A stretch of DNA of 64,000 bases from Shewanella inventionis (GTDB lineage Bacteria > Pseudomonadota > Gammaproteobacteria > Enterobacterales > Shewanellaceae): the NCBI RefSeq assembly GCF_014641855.1, contig NZ_BMII01000003.1, positions 123,457 through 187,456 of the forward strand, read 5' to 3'. Below, one piece after another: positions 39,297-48,201 of this stretch. A model generated the notes under the pieces. It was not told where the DNA came from. It saw only the letters and a list, made by a program, of their open reading frames with translations, and made no database searches. Numbering within the stretch: position 1 is the first letter of the stretch; the number at the start of each line of letters is the position of its first letter. A program made the position numbers and the translations under genes.

Positions 39297-39878
39297 TTAA
39301 TTTGCAGCTATCTCAGTCAGCGCATTAAGTGCGGCATCGTAATCGGGATGCTCACTCACTTCTTTAACAAGCTCGTGGTACTGTAAAATACCTTGCGCAT
39401 CAATAATAAATATTGAGCGAGCAAGTAAACCACGATCTTTGATTAACAAACCATACTTTTCACCAAAATCACGCCATACAGAATCAGACAACACTCTGAT
39501 TTTGTCCACATTTTCTGTCTGGCAAAACCGTTTTTGTGCAAAAGGTAAATCTTCACTTATGGTAAGCATCACAACATCTGCACTAAATTGAGCAAACTCT
39601 TTATTAAAACGTTTAGTCTGTAAGGCACAAACGCCGGTATCTAGGCTAGGAACAGCGCTAATTAAAACCGTTTTGCCTTTAAAGTCACTTAAACTAATCG
39701 GGGTAAACTTCTCATCAACCACTTTAAATAAAGGAGCCGGTGTTCCAACGCTTGGGATTTGGCCTTCAAGGGCAACAGGATTGCCTCCCATAGTGATCAT
39801 GGTTCGCTCACCTGCATACACGTTCGCTGCAGAGGTAGACAACAGCGCTAACGCTGCAAGAGTAGAAAGTAGTTTCAT
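39297..39878 (-). CDS. tpx: thiol peroxidase Tpx with signal peptide
   Basis: 193 aa from ATG 39878, which has AAGGAG 5 bases upstream; a GTG two codons earlier is rejected. Residues 1-22 are a classic signal peptide ([20 protein letters not shown] then YA before GE), absent from E. coli Tpx. The peroxidatic cysteine is Cys84 in [15 protein letters not shown] and the resolving cysteine is Cys119 in [10 protein letters not shown]. The residue after the catalytic Thr is Gly where Pro is usual. It should reduce hydroperoxides in the periplasm and would need an exported thiol reductant. It is followed by ltaE. Confidence 0.92.
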   Translation of the reverse strand: MKLLSTLAALALLSTSAANVYAGERTMITMGGNPVALEGQIPSVGTPAPLFKVVDEKFTPISLSDFKGKTVLISAVPSLDTGVCALQTKRFNKEFAQFSADVVMLTISEDLPFAQKRFCQTENVDKIRVLSDSVWRDFGEKYGLLIKDRGLLARSIFIIDAQGILQYHELVKEVSEHPDYDAALNALTEIAAN

Positions 39879-39944
39879 ACACACTCCTTAAACTATTCAA
39901 ATTATGTTTTGTACACCTAAGTGACAAAATAGATTGGGTAGAAT

Positions 39945-39974
39945 ATAAAAAAACCAGCAAATGCTGGTTTTTTT
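39945..39974. terminator. terminator downstream of mscS
   Basis: A symmetrical hairpin of ACCAGCA paired with TGCTGGT, flanked by A- and T-runs, lies 20 bp beyond the mscS stop and about 70 bp before the tpx start. It separates the mscS and tpx units. Confidence 0.9.
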
Positions 39975-39993
39975 ATAAAAACGTGGCTGCAAA

Positions 39994-40827
39994 TTATTTT
40001 GCTGGAACTTCTTTTACATGTAAATCCATTTGTGGGAATGGAATTTCAATGTTTGCAGCGTCTAAAGCATTCTTGATTTGTTCTAGCAATTCAAAGCGCA
40101 CTGGCCAATAGTCTGCGGTGCTCACCCAAGGACGAACCACAAAGTTAATTGACGAGTCAGCAAGCTCCGCTAAACCAATTGTGTAACCAGGATCTTTTAA
40201 TACTGATGCATTGTTATCAAGCACATCTGCGATCACTTTTTTGGTTGTTGCAATATCAGCGGTATAAGACACACCAATCGTTAAATCGATACGACGCTTT
40301 TCTAACGCAGAATAGTTAGTGATAGTACCGTTCATAATTGATGAGTTAGGCGCAATAATCACTTTGTTGTCGCCGGTACGTAAACGCGTAGAGAAAATAG
40401 TAATTTCATCCACCACACCCGCTATGCCTGCAGCTTCAATAAAGTCACCTACACGACATGGACGGAACAACACCATCAATACGCCAGAGGCAAAGTTTGA
40501 TAACGAGCCTTGAAGTGCTAAACCAACGGCTAAACCTGCAGCACCAATAACAGCAACAAGCGATGCGGTTTGTACGCCAACTTGGCCAAGTGTAGCGATA
40601 ATAGTAAATACAAACACTAGCGCCCAGGCTAGGTTAGCAACAAATGATACGACTGTTGCATCAACTTTACGACTTTCAAGCAATTTCACGGTTAAACGTT
40701 TTGCAACTCCAGCAAAATATTTACCAATAATAAAGATTACAATCGCAGCTAACGCTTTAAGACCATAAGTCATAAAAAACTCTGGTGCTTGCTCGATAAG
40801 ACCATCTAAACCTTCTAGGTTTTCCAT
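39994..40827 (-). CDS. mscS: small-conductance mechanosensitive channel MscS
   Basis: 277 aa from ATG 40827 (MENLEGLDGLIEQAPEFFMT), with GGGAG followed by an A-run just upstream. It has three transmembrane helices. The pore helix TM3 contains the Gly/Ala-packed VAVIGAAGLAVGLALQGSLSN, then the beta domain with FRPCRVGDFIE and the alpha/beta vestibule ending in PFPQMDLHV. It opens under membrane tension to release solutes in hypo-osmotic shock. It is preceded by an OmpA-like gene with a 25-bp gap, implying a cell-envelope operon. Confidence 0.95.
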   Translation of the reverse strand: MENLEGLDGLIEQAPEFFMTYGLKALAAIVIFIIGKYFAGVAKRLTVKLLESRKVDATVVSFVANLAWALVFVFTIIATLGQVGVQTASLVAVIGAAGLAVGLALQGSLSNFASGVLMVLFRPCRVGDFIEAAGIAGVVDEITIFSTRLRTGDNKVIIAPNSSIMNGTITNYSALEKRRIDLTIGVSYTADIATTKKVIADVLDNNASVLKDPGYTIGLAELADSSINFVVRPWVSTADYWPVRFELLEQIKNALDAANIEIPFPQMDLHVKEVPAK

Positions 40828-40852
40828 TTTTTTCTCCCTTAAATAAGCAGAA

Positions 40853-41500
40853 TCATTCTGCCGTAATGATAAACTCCACACGCCTATTACGTTGTCGCCC
40901 TTCTACTGTGGCATTATCCGCTGCAGGCTTTTTGTTACTCATTCCAACAACTTCAATAGAGGTTGGTTGAAATTGATAATCATTTATCAACAAATCTTTA
41001 ATTGCCACCGCGCGCTTAAGTGATAACGCCATATTGATCGCTTCGCTACCAATAATATCGGTGTGCCCTTCTAAACGAACTTTCACTTGAGGATGCTGTG
41101 CAATATATTGCTGAACTCTAACAAGTGTAGGGCGCTGAGTTAACAGCACGTTGGCTTTGTCAAAATCAAAATACACTGGCTGAAGAATCGAACCAAAACA
41201 ATCTGCTGCAACGGTAACATCTGGCTGAAGTCGACATTGCTCTGCAATTAACGCAGCATTGTTGGTAACTGTTGCACCCACTTCGCCTTCATCAAACTCG
41301 TCGTCATCGTCACCATCTTCATCAACAACTAAAATGTCAGTATCAACACATCCGTTTGCCATCACAATGGTATTAATTGGTGTATCTTTACAGGCATCTT
41401 TTTTATCTGGCACGCCATCAAAATCGGTATCAACCCACGCAAAAGCACTGGGGATAAATAAACTGAGTATGACCAATGTCAAAGTACGAACGATAGTCAT
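40853..41500 (-). CDS. OmpA-domain protein with thrombospondin type 3-like acidic repeat
   Basis: 215 aa. A signal peptide (MTIVRTLTLVILSLFIPSAFA, cut before WVD) is followed by a calcium-binding type repeat (DTDFDGVPDKKDAC then DTPINTIVMANGC) and a very acidic stretch (DEDGDDDDEFDEGE). A C-terminal OmpA peptidoglycan-binding domain carries LEGHTDIIGSEAINMALSLK and RQRNRRVEF. There is no lipobox cysteine. It probably ties the outer envelope to the cell wall in a calcium-dependent way. AAGGGG precedes the ATG. It is the first gene of a unit with mscS. Confidence 0.9.
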   Translation of the reverse strand: MTIVRTLTLVILSLFIPSAFAWVDTDFDGVPDKKDACKDTPINTIVMANGCVDTDILVVDEDGDDDDEFDEGEVGATVTNNAALIAEQCRLQPDVTVAADCFGSILQPVYFDFDKANVLLTQRPTLVRVQQYIAQHPQVKVRLEGHTDIIGSEAINMALSLKRAVAIKDLLINDYQFQPTSIEVVGMSNKKPAADNATVEGRQRNRRVEFIITAE

Positions 41501-42032
41501 AAGAACCCCTTCGACATAGTATCGAGAACTGTTAATAAAGCGTATTTTAACTGGTTACCGACAAAATTAAAAGACAATACTTAATAATCAATACCTTGCA
41601 TTACTGTCATTAAACAATTGTTATTAAGCCGCTACATTATTATCGGCCACGATTCAAAAAACCTAACCTACTTAGCGTCTACTTTACACACAAAATATTA
41701 CAACTTACTAACATAAAAGCCTTTTTATTTTTTACTCAGACACACTTTCTAACAGGGTAAAGACCGCGGATCCCCGCATTAACATTGACTTTATCGCCTC
41801 TAAAAGGGTATATAAGGTTAGCTTTTTGGTGTTTGGTCAGTGTTTAGCATCAAAATGACATAATCTCTTATAAAAATTAACCAATTTAAGTCGCTCAGCG
41901 GTGTTTTTCTTTAATTACTCTTTCTTTGTAGAGGGTTAATATTAATGGCACTGCAAGGCGATTAATGCAAACAAATAATTTCTGTGTCGACAATTTCGCA
42001 CAGGCAATCACAAGCTTAAGGTGGAACACTTA
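41501..42032. other. 532-bp intergenic region between the OmpA-like and POT genes
   Basis: AT-rich divergent promoter region. No gene, repeat or convincing operator was identified. Confidence 0.5.
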
Positions 42033-43502
42033 ATGAGTGAAGCAAAACAAGAAGGAACCATGTTTGGACACCCAAAAGGGTTGTTCTTACTTTTTACAAC
42101 GGAATTATGGGAACGCTTTAGTTACTATGCTATGCGCGCCATTTTGGTACTTTATCTTGTTGATAAAGTGCAAAGTGAAGGCGGACATGGTCTTGGTTGG
42201 TCACAAGCTGATGCCATTTCACTTTATGGTACATTTACAGGTCTGGTCTATTTAACCCCTCTTTTAGGTGGCTGGTTGGCTGACACCTATTTAGGTCAGC
42301 GTAAAGCTATCTACATAGGCGGCTTTTTGATGGCTGCTGGTCAATTCTTATTAGGTACGCCACATGCTTGGGTACCAGGTATGGAAATTGAGATGTTTTA
42401 TCTAGGCCTAGGTACCTTAATCTTAGGTAACGGTCTATTTAAGCCAAACATTTCAACCATGGTGGGTGATTTGTACCAAGAAGGCGATCATCGTCGTGAC
42501 GGTGCTTTTACAATCTTCTACATGGGTATCAACGTTGGCGCATTTTTGTCAGGTATTGTAGTAGGTTCTGTTGTTGCGGCCTACGATGGTAACTTCCAAG
42601 CAGGCTTTATATGTGCTGGTATTGGTATGATTGCCTCGTTAATTATCCAATTCCTATTTGCACAAAAGCTACTTGGCAATATCGGTACTGTACCTGCAGC
42701 TAAACTTGAACAAAGCAAGAACGAAGCTAAAGGTGAAACTCGTAAAGAACCATTAACCAAAATTGAACGTGACCGCATTAAAGTGATCATGGTGATGGGT
42801 CTGTTCACGATTATTTTCTGGGCTGGGTTTGAACAAGCCGGTGGTTTAATGAACTTGTTCACCGACGACTTCACCGATCGTATGATTGGCTCATGGGAAG
42901 TCCCAACAACCTGGTTCCAATCGCTTAACGCCATGTTTATTGTATTATTTGCTCCAGTCATCGCTTCAATTTGGGTCAAGCTGGGTAAAAATGAACCAAA
43001 CTCTCCAGTTAAGTTTGCCCTCGGTTTGTTCTTTTTAGCCGTTGGCTTCTTGTTTATGATTGGTGCGGTTTTAGAAATGGGCGGTGACGCATCAGCTAAA
43101 TCAAGCATGTGGTGGTTAGTGGGAGCTTACTTTTTCCACACCATGGGCGAACTATGTTTATCACCTATTGGTTTATCAATGGTGACTAAGCTTGCTCCAC
43201 TGCGTATCGCTTCATTAATGATGGGTGCTTGGTTCCTATTTATTGCTGCTGCAAACAAAATTGGCGGCTTAGTAGGTTCGTTAATTGGCCATGGCGGCGC
43301 AGTTGAAGAGCAGCTCGCAAACGCTATGGCTATCTTCGCGGGTATCGCAATCACTGCTGTTATCTCTGGTATTATCTTATATTTAATGTCAGACAAATTG
43401 GTTGACTGGATGCACGGCGCAGAAAGCAAGCATGACAGTGAAGAGCAAGCACTTGAAGAAGAAATTGCCGTTACTGCTGAACATGAAGCAATAAAACGTT
43501 AA
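42033..43502 (+). CDS. POT-family proton-dependent di/tripeptide transporter
   Basis: 489 aa from ATG 42033, which has TAAGGTGG 7 bases upstream; a GTG four codons earlier falls inside that element. It has 14 hydrophobic helices. The family signature ExxERFxYY appears as ELWERFSYYAMR (about 27-38). The PTR2 motif appears in the FYMGINVGAF segment, and NISTMVGDLY lies nearby. The C-terminal tail is acidic. It imports di- and tripeptides with protons. Shewanella have several POT proteins, and I cannot say which paralogue this is. It is monocistronic with a terminator. Confidence 0.92.
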   Translation: MSEAKQEGTMFGHPKGLFLLFTTELWERFSYYAMRAILVLYLVDKVQSEGGHGLGWSQADAISLYGTFTGLVYLTPLLGGWLADTYLGQRKAIYIGGFLMAAGQFLLGTPHAWVPGMEIEMFYLGLGTLILGNGLFKPNISTMVGDLYQEGDHRRDGAFTIFYMGINVGAFLSGIVVGSVVAAYDGNFQAGFICAGIGMIASLIIQFLFAQKLLGNIGTVPAAKLEQSKNEAKGETRKEPLTKIERDRIKVIMVMGLFTIIFWAGFEQAGGLMNLFTDDFTDRMIGSWEVPTTWFQSLNAMFIVLFAPVIASIWVKLGKNEPNSPVKFALGLFFLAVGFLFMIGAVLEMGGDASAKSSMWWLVGAYFFHTMGELCLSPIGLSMVTKLAPLRIASLMMGAWFLFIAAANKIGGLVGSLIGHGGAVEEQLANAMAIFAGIAITAVISGIILYLMSDKLVDWMHGAESKHDSEEQALEEEIAVTAEHEAIKR

Positions 43503-43544
43503 TAGTATAGCAACTTACTTGATGGGCCATTGAGCTCATCAACA

Positions 43545-43580
43545 AAAATCCCCTGCCATTTTGCAGGGGATTTTTTAGCT
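43545..43580. terminator. terminator downstream of POT transporter gene
   Basis: A 12-bp stem (AAAATCCCCTGC and complement) with a 6-base loop is followed by T residues on the + strand. Confidence 0.93.
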
Positions 43581-43646
43581 TGAAATATTAATACTCGTTT
43601 GAAATATTAAAAATACCCACGACATACTTTTAAAGATTAGCGTTAA

Positions 43647-43792
43647 TACCAATCAGAATAAATAAGTGAGTCAGAGATTGCATAGGAAAATCGCTTAGAA
43701 TAAGGCAGAAATTGCAGCGAGCGAGTTGTTCTACCTTCAACATATCTAACGACGTTATAAGCGATGTTAACCAGTAAGCAGGATGATTGGTA
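43647..43792. repeat. 146-bp MITE-like element with TACCAATC/GATTGGTA ends
   Basis: Perfect 8-bp terminal inverted repeats bound a sequence with further internal complementarity (ATCGCTTA near 43687, TAAGCGAT near 43768). Its left end is shared with a shorter copy at 63780-63824. It carries no protein-like frame. The pattern fits a non-autonomous dispersed repeat. Confidence 0.65.
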
Positions 43793-43819
43793 AAATATAA
43801 ATCAATATAACAAATATGT

Positions 43820-44941
43820 TTAGCCACACGACAACTGCATAAAACCACCGGCATGAATATCGGGTTGGTAAATCAAGCCAGTAAAGCGATTATTTAGCAA
43901 CTGTTGCTTATGCTGTTGATGATACGTACCAATACACAGCTTTTCACCCATTAGTAACGTTCGTCGTTGCAATCCTGCCTGATGCCAATTTATATCTCCA
44001 AGTTGCAGTGCATGCGGAAGCACTAAAGGCATTAAATGATTATCTTGCCTTAAATAGCAACGTAACCCATTGCCAGCCTGCCCTACAGATACAATATGCT
44101 GATGTAAATCAATCGACACATAAATAATGTCAGTCAAAATATGTAGCCCAGATCTCACCATACGCTTATGTAAATACGTGAGCATGTTGCCAGGTTCAAT
44201 CAATGTGGTGCTTAATCCGTTTCTGAACAATTTCAGTTTTTGATTCACAAAACTTCGAAGTAATACGCAGCCAAAAGCAGCACTGTTATCTTCAGGATCA
44301 AAATGTGCCATGTACATAACCAAATGGTTGTCTCCGACCATGGTCGAGTCAATAAAGTAAGCACTTACATCATTATTTTTAAACAAACTGTAATCAATCG
44401 CCGCTTTAGGGTAATGCACATGCGATGCAGGAAACAATTGTTGTTGAACACTTTTGGCCGCTTGCGCGTTTTGCTCAAGCAAATATAAATTATCCGTCAA
44501 CTCTTGATAGGATAACTCATTCATTTCATGCAGATGTGATTGCCCTGCAGCATTCATTGTTGTAGTTGCAGTCAATATGGCCTGAACAACAGCTTGCTCA
44601 ATAATAAATAAATCAGCAATCGGTTTTGTGAGGTAGTCACTGGCACCAATACGCAATGCCTCAACTACATCAGACATAATATCGTTACCCGATATTACAA
44701 TAGAAGGTATAGCAGGATTAATACTTTGCATTTGCCTCAGCATGGGCAGTCCGCCCAGAATGGGCAAGCCAAGATCAGCAATCACAATGTCGAATGTGGT
44801 TTGGGAAAAAAGCGTAATGCCTTCAGGGCCATCGCAAGCCTGTTGAACACAAGCCCCTTGCCCTTGCAAAAAATCGACAACAACTTGACGAAATATAGGA
44901 TCATCCTCAACAACGAGAATTTTCACATCAGTTAACGCCAT
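43820..44941 (-). CDS. RssB-like response regulator with degenerate PP2C-type effector domain
   Basis: 373 aa. Residues 1-120 are a receiver domain with phosphoacceptor Asp56 in IVIADLGLP, acidic residues in VVEDDP, and the conserved Lys in YLTKPI. A helical linker (about 125-165) resembles the signalling helix of RssB, and the C-terminal 210 residues resemble a SpoIIE/PP2C phosphatase fold. In that domain only a remnant (MVGDNHLVMYMAHFD) of the metal-binding motifs remains, so phosphatase activity is doubtful. E. coli RssB, which delivers sigma-S to ClpXP, has the same plan. RssB orthology is an inference. The start codon sits just beyond a hairpin that contains its only GGGG element, downstream of mlaA. 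Confidence 0.78.
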   Translation of the reverse strand: MALTDVKILVVEDDPIFRQVVVDFLQGQGACVQQACDGPEGITLFSQTTFDIVIADLGLPILGGLPMLRQMQSINPAIPSIVISGNDIMSDVVEALRIGASDYLTKPIADLFIIEQAVVQAILTATTTMNAAGQSHLHEMNELSYQELTDNLYLLEQNAQAAKSVQQQLFPASHVHYPKAAIDYSLFKNNDVSAYFIDSTMVGDNHLVMYMAHFDPEDNSAAFGCVLLRSFVNQKLKLFRNGLSTTLIEPGNMLTYLHKRMVRSGLHILTDIIYVSIDLHQHIVSVGQAGNGLRCYLRQDNHLMPLVLPHALQLGDINWHQAGLQRRTLLMGEKLCIGTYHQQHKQQLLNNRFTGLIYQPDIHAGGFMQLSCG

Positions 44942-44945
44942 TCTA

Positions 44946-44986
44946 CAACCCCGCAGATGTGCTGTCGGGGTTGTTACATACCCCGA
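44946..44986 (-). promoter_or_regulatory. mutually exclusive hairpins in the mlaA / RssB-like gap
   Basis: On the - strand, TCGGGGT (44986-44980) can pair with ACCCCGA (44971-44965). The overlapping CAACCCCG (44973-44966) can instead pair with CGGGGTTG (44953-44946). The second helix sequesters the GGGG element 7-8 bases before the RssB-like ATG; the first would free it. Confidence 0.55.
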
Positions 44987-44987
44987 A

Positions 44988-45767
44988 CTATTCTAGTTCA
45001 TCTAGATATTCATCAAGTAACTCGTCATCAGCCTGATTTACAGGTACATCACCATCATACACTTTGTAATCCATATGCTGTAAATAAGCATCTTTAGCAA
45101 ACGCATAAGGATCCAGAGCATTGTCTAATAGTCTTTCTTGATCAATCGCTTCAGCTCGCGAATGCAGGCCTTTGAGGCCCCACTTCAGTACAGATTGCCA
45201 AAAGGTCAGTTCAGACAAAGGAAAGTATAGACCATCAACCCAATCAGAGGCGATCTCTCTTGTCACAAAAGGACCATAAAAAGGGGCCATAAAATAAGGG
45301 CCATTTGGTACGCCGTAGTAGCCTAAGACTTCGTTAAAGTTATCTTGCTTACGTGGCATTCCCATCATTTCGGCCACATCAATCACCCCAAGTAAACCAA
45401 TTGTAGTGTTAACGGTAAAACGGCCACCAGCATTGGCAGCCCACAGCCATTTGCCTTGCAGAGTGTTATTCACTAGTGAACTGGGCTCTTCAAGATTATA
45501 GACAAAATTAATCACCCCGGTTCTTACTGGGTTAGGCACATATTCCTTATACCCATGAGCAACTGGCCTGGCGATGTATTTATCTAAAAATAAATAGTTA
45601 AAGTCCCACATGGTGCGGTTAAATTCTTCAAACGGATCTCGAGGATCGTTATAGGTGATCTCAATCGCAGGTTGGGATTTTGTGGCAACTTGAGGCACAT
45701 CACTCTCGGCATACGCAGGTACACTAAAAGCAACAAGTACCTGAAGTAATATCCATTTATACTTCAT
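44988..45767 (-). CDS. mlaA: phospholipid-trafficking protein MlaA (VacJ)
   Basis: 259 aa. The MlaA core begins with DPFEEFNRTMWDFNYLFLDKYIARPVAHGY (split here as DPFEEFNRTMWDFNY and DKYIARPVAHGY) and includes NTTIGLLGVIDVAE, LGYYGVPNGPYFMAPFYGP and DPYAFAKDAYLQ. The tail is strongly acidic. It removes misplaced phospholipids from the outer leaflet of the outer membrane in partnership with porins and MlaC. E. coli MlaA is a lipoprotein, whereas this signal peptide ends VPAYAES with no cysteine, so it should be cleaved by signal peptidase I. AAGAGAG precedes the ATG. The RssB-like gene follows 46 bp later. Confidence 0.93.
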   Translation of the reverse strand: MKYKWILLQVLVAFSVPAYAESDVPQVATKSQPAIEITYNDPRDPFEEFNRTMWDFNYLFLDKYIARPVAHGYKEYVPNPVRTGVINFVYNLEEPSSLVNNTLQGKWLWAANAGGRFTVNTTIGLLGVIDVAEMMGMPRKQDNFNEVLGYYGVPNGPYFMAPFYGPFVTREIASDWVDGLYFPLSELTFWQSVLKWGLKGLHSRAEAIDQERLLDNALDPYAFAKDAYLQHMDYKVYDGDVPVNQADDELLDEYLDELE

Positions 45768-46107
45768 AACACTCTCTTAAAAATGACAAAAGGGGCTACT
45801 CAACAAACTGCTAATTTTGTCTTTTTATTAAAGCAATTTTTGTTCAAGTCGATATAATTTAACGAGCTACTGAAAGGCTTTGCCTCAAAGTGTTTATTTG
45901 TAGCGCATTAAGCTTGTTCTTATTACTAGCAATCATTGTCAACATTAGATGTTGATATCATTAATTGCCCCAATATGAGTAACAAGAACGCTAAGGATAC
46001 TGCGGCTGTTGACAATATCAATCAAAAATTTGTAAATGATGTTTATTTCGTTAATCCAATGATTGAATATCACCGACATATTGTCTTGTTCGCTTAATAG
46101 GATTGAT
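45768..46107. other. 340-bp divergent intergenic region, mlaA / fliK-like
   Basis: Holds a candidate sigma-28 promoter (45829-45855) directed to the fliK-like gene. No gene was seen. Confidence 0.5.
45829..45855 (+). promoter_or_regulatory. candidate sigma-28 type promoter for fliK-like gene
   Basis: TAAA, 15 bases, then GTCGATAT matches the consensus TAAA-N15-GCCGATAA at 10 of 12 positions with correct spacing. The leader would be about 245 bases, longer than usual. Confidence 0.5.
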
Positions 46108-48198
46108 ATGGTTTTGCCAACAACAACCTCTACATCGGTGAGCTCAACAACCTCAAAACCTGCTAGCGCAAGTCAACCAAACACATCAGAAAATCAGCAG
46201 GTTCAAAGCACGTCTGAATCACAAAAATCCCTACAAGCAAAAGTAAAGTCAGATCTTTCAAGCTTACTTTTACCGGTTCAGATACAACAAAAACAGACGC
46301 CTGCTAACGCCCAGGTCAATATCACTATTCAAGAACAACAATATCAATTGAGTAAGACCGCTGAACTGCAAAAAATATTACATCAAGCAACTCAAATTGT
46401 GATATCTCACGACCAAGCCAAACAGCTAGCCGCCACAGCCAGATTAACATCAGCAGTTGAACTTGCACCCGCAACATCTAGCACAACGCCAACATCTAGC
46501 ACAGCGCAAGCATCAGGCATCAATATTAAACCAATTTCAACCCAACTGATCTTATTGGCTCAAACAGTACAATTTGCTTTACCACAACCGTTAACTGATT
46601 TAGCCACTCAAAATGGCGTATCGACCACGCAATTAGCCGCCTTAGCCTCTCGTACTCAAGGCTACCCATTACCCACGGCCCAAATATCACAGGGGCAATT
46701 AACATTTACTGATGGTCCGAGCCTTAAGTTACCCATTAAGACCGTTCTCAATGATGGCCAATATCTAGCTAAAGTCGTGCTCAATCAACAGCAATTACAA
46801 CTGGCCTTAACACCAGTAATCGGTGAAATAAAAGTCGATCTCCTAAAACAAGCGCCAATACTGACACCACAGCAACAGGCAAATATTGTGGTCACCAAAA
46901 ACGAACCCGCGCAAATTTTGAGTCAATTTTTAAAAAAATTAGAATCAATCCCCTTGCCAAACACAAACACTCCCACCACAAACGACATCGGCAAATTACA
47001 CACGCAAACAACACTACCAAACTCTACAGCGGCGGGCAGTTCATTTGGAGATAAAAATGCCAATATACCGGCATCAAATATAAATCTTACTGAATCAAGT
47101 AAAACAAAAATACAAAACCCGCTCAGTGCCCGCTCGCCAATCGCCCCCCAGCAAGAGGTTAGCAACACAAAAAGCGAACAGCATGGGGTTAATCTCAAAA
47201 CTGATGGTGTTAATATTGCCGGGGCTAAGCACGCTGTAAACCATGCAACTTCGCCGTCTGTATTGCCTGCAGGCTCATCAACAAGCCACAAGCCCAATGC
47301 TGAGTTTTCATCACAACAAACCGTGAGCGTTAATAAAGACCCTCAACCAATAGAAGTGTTAAATAAGGCATTATCGAAAGCTGGAGCTATGCCGATAAAA
47401 CAACAACATTCGTTGCAATTACCCAACAGCCTTGCTAGCGAATTATTGAAACATCTACCGCAGATAAGCCCTCACCCTCTGAGCGCATTAAGTGATCCTC
47501 ATTTACTCAGCCAAGAACTGCTCAGTCTTGCAGGATTAAATCTCACACAATCCCAAGTACAATCAAACAGTACGATGACATCAACACTGTATTCTGGTGG
47601 AGCCATCACGACCCTATTTCAATTGCTGTTAGGTGTTAAAGCCAACACGAGCGGTTTAGGTATGAGTGCAAAATTGCAAGAACATCTCAATCAATTACAA
47701 CAGCGCACACTCGCCAAATTAACAGGAAACGCAGGCTTACTCAGTGCATTGGATAAACTAGGGGGCGCAGACTCTTTAGCACAATTGGCTAGTAGTATTG
47801 CAATGTACCAACAAGCGAGCACAGATCCTAATCAATCAATGACCTGGTATTTTGCCCTTCCCTATTCAATCAATCAGCGCGATGAGCAATTTGAGGGGAA
47901 ATTTGAACAAGAAAACCCACAAGATAAAGACAATAATAATGGGTGGAAATTACAATTAAAATTTAACCTTGCCCAAGGGTCGTTGCTGATCTGCGCGCAC
48001 AAAAAAGACGACAAGCTGGATATACAATTTAAAGGGAACAGCCAAGCACTGTTAGCTAAGGTCAATAGCTTCAATGGCTCTTTAGCGAACAAAATAAGCC
48101 AAATTGGATTGACTCCTGGGACATTTAGCACCCAACTGACTCAAATTCCAGCAACCTTATTACCAGGTGACCACTACCTAGTTAAAACGAGAGCCTAA
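46108..48198 (+). CDS. FliK-like flagellar hook-length control family protein (orphan locus)
   Basis: 696 aa from ATG 46108 (MVLPTTTSTSVSSTTSKPAS), which has AGG 7 bases upstream; a TTG 15 codons earlier is rejected. Residues 1-540 are low-complexity, rich in Ser, Thr, Gln, Asn and Pro, with few hydrophobic blocks. The C-terminal 150 residues resemble the Flg_hook domain (WKLQLKFNLAQGSLLICAH and following strands). This layout is that of FliK. The gene lies outside a flagellar cluster and is followed 3 bp later by a FlhB C-terminal-domain gene, FliK's normal partner. It may be a second FliK or an accessory length-control protein. A sigma-28 type promoter candidate lies upstream. Confidence 0.75.
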   Translation: MVLPTTTSTSVSSTTSKPASASQPNTSENQQVQSTSESQKSLQAKVKSDLSSLLLPVQIQQKQTPANAQVNITIQEQQYQLSKTAELQKILHQATQIVISHDQAKQLAATARLTSAVELAPATSSTTPTSSTAQASGINIKPISTQLILLAQTVQFALPQPLTDLATQNGVSTTQLAALASRTQGYPLPTAQISQGQLTFTDGPSLKLPIKTVLNDGQYLAKVVLNQQQLQLALTPVIGEIKVDLLKQAPILTPQQQANIVVTKNEPAQILSQFLKKLESIPLPNTNTPTTNDIGKLHTQTTLPNSTAAGSSFGDKNANIPASNINLTESSKTKIQNPLSARSPIAPQQEVSNTKSEQHGVNLKTDGVNIAGAKHAVNHATSPSVLPAGSSTSHKPNAEFSSQQTVSVNKDPQPIEVLNKALSKAGAMPIKQQHSLQLPNSLASELLKHLPQISPHPLSALSDPHLLSQELLSLAGLNLTQSQVQSNSTMTSTLYSGGAITTLFQLLLGVKANTSGLGMSAKLQEHLNQLQQRTLAKLTGNAGLLSALDKLGGADSLAQLASSIAMYQQASTDPNQSMTWYFALPYSINQRDEQFEGKFEQENPQDKDNNNGWKLQLKFNLAQGSLLICAHKKDDKLDIQFKGNSQALLAKVNSFNGSLANKISQIGLTPGTFSTQLTQIPATLLPGDHYLVKTRA

Positions 48199-48201
48199 GT
48201 A

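Larger units (their letters stand above)
43503..43819. other. 317-bp intergenic region between the POT and RssB-like genes
   Basis: Contains the POT gene terminator (43545-43580) and a 146-bp element with terminal inverted repeats (43647-43792). A 74-codon frame overlapping the element is not called. Confidence 0.6.

Noticed and set aside
43630..43854. 74-codon frame on the - strand
   Set aside because: It coincides with the MITE-like repeat and overlaps the RssB-like gene end.
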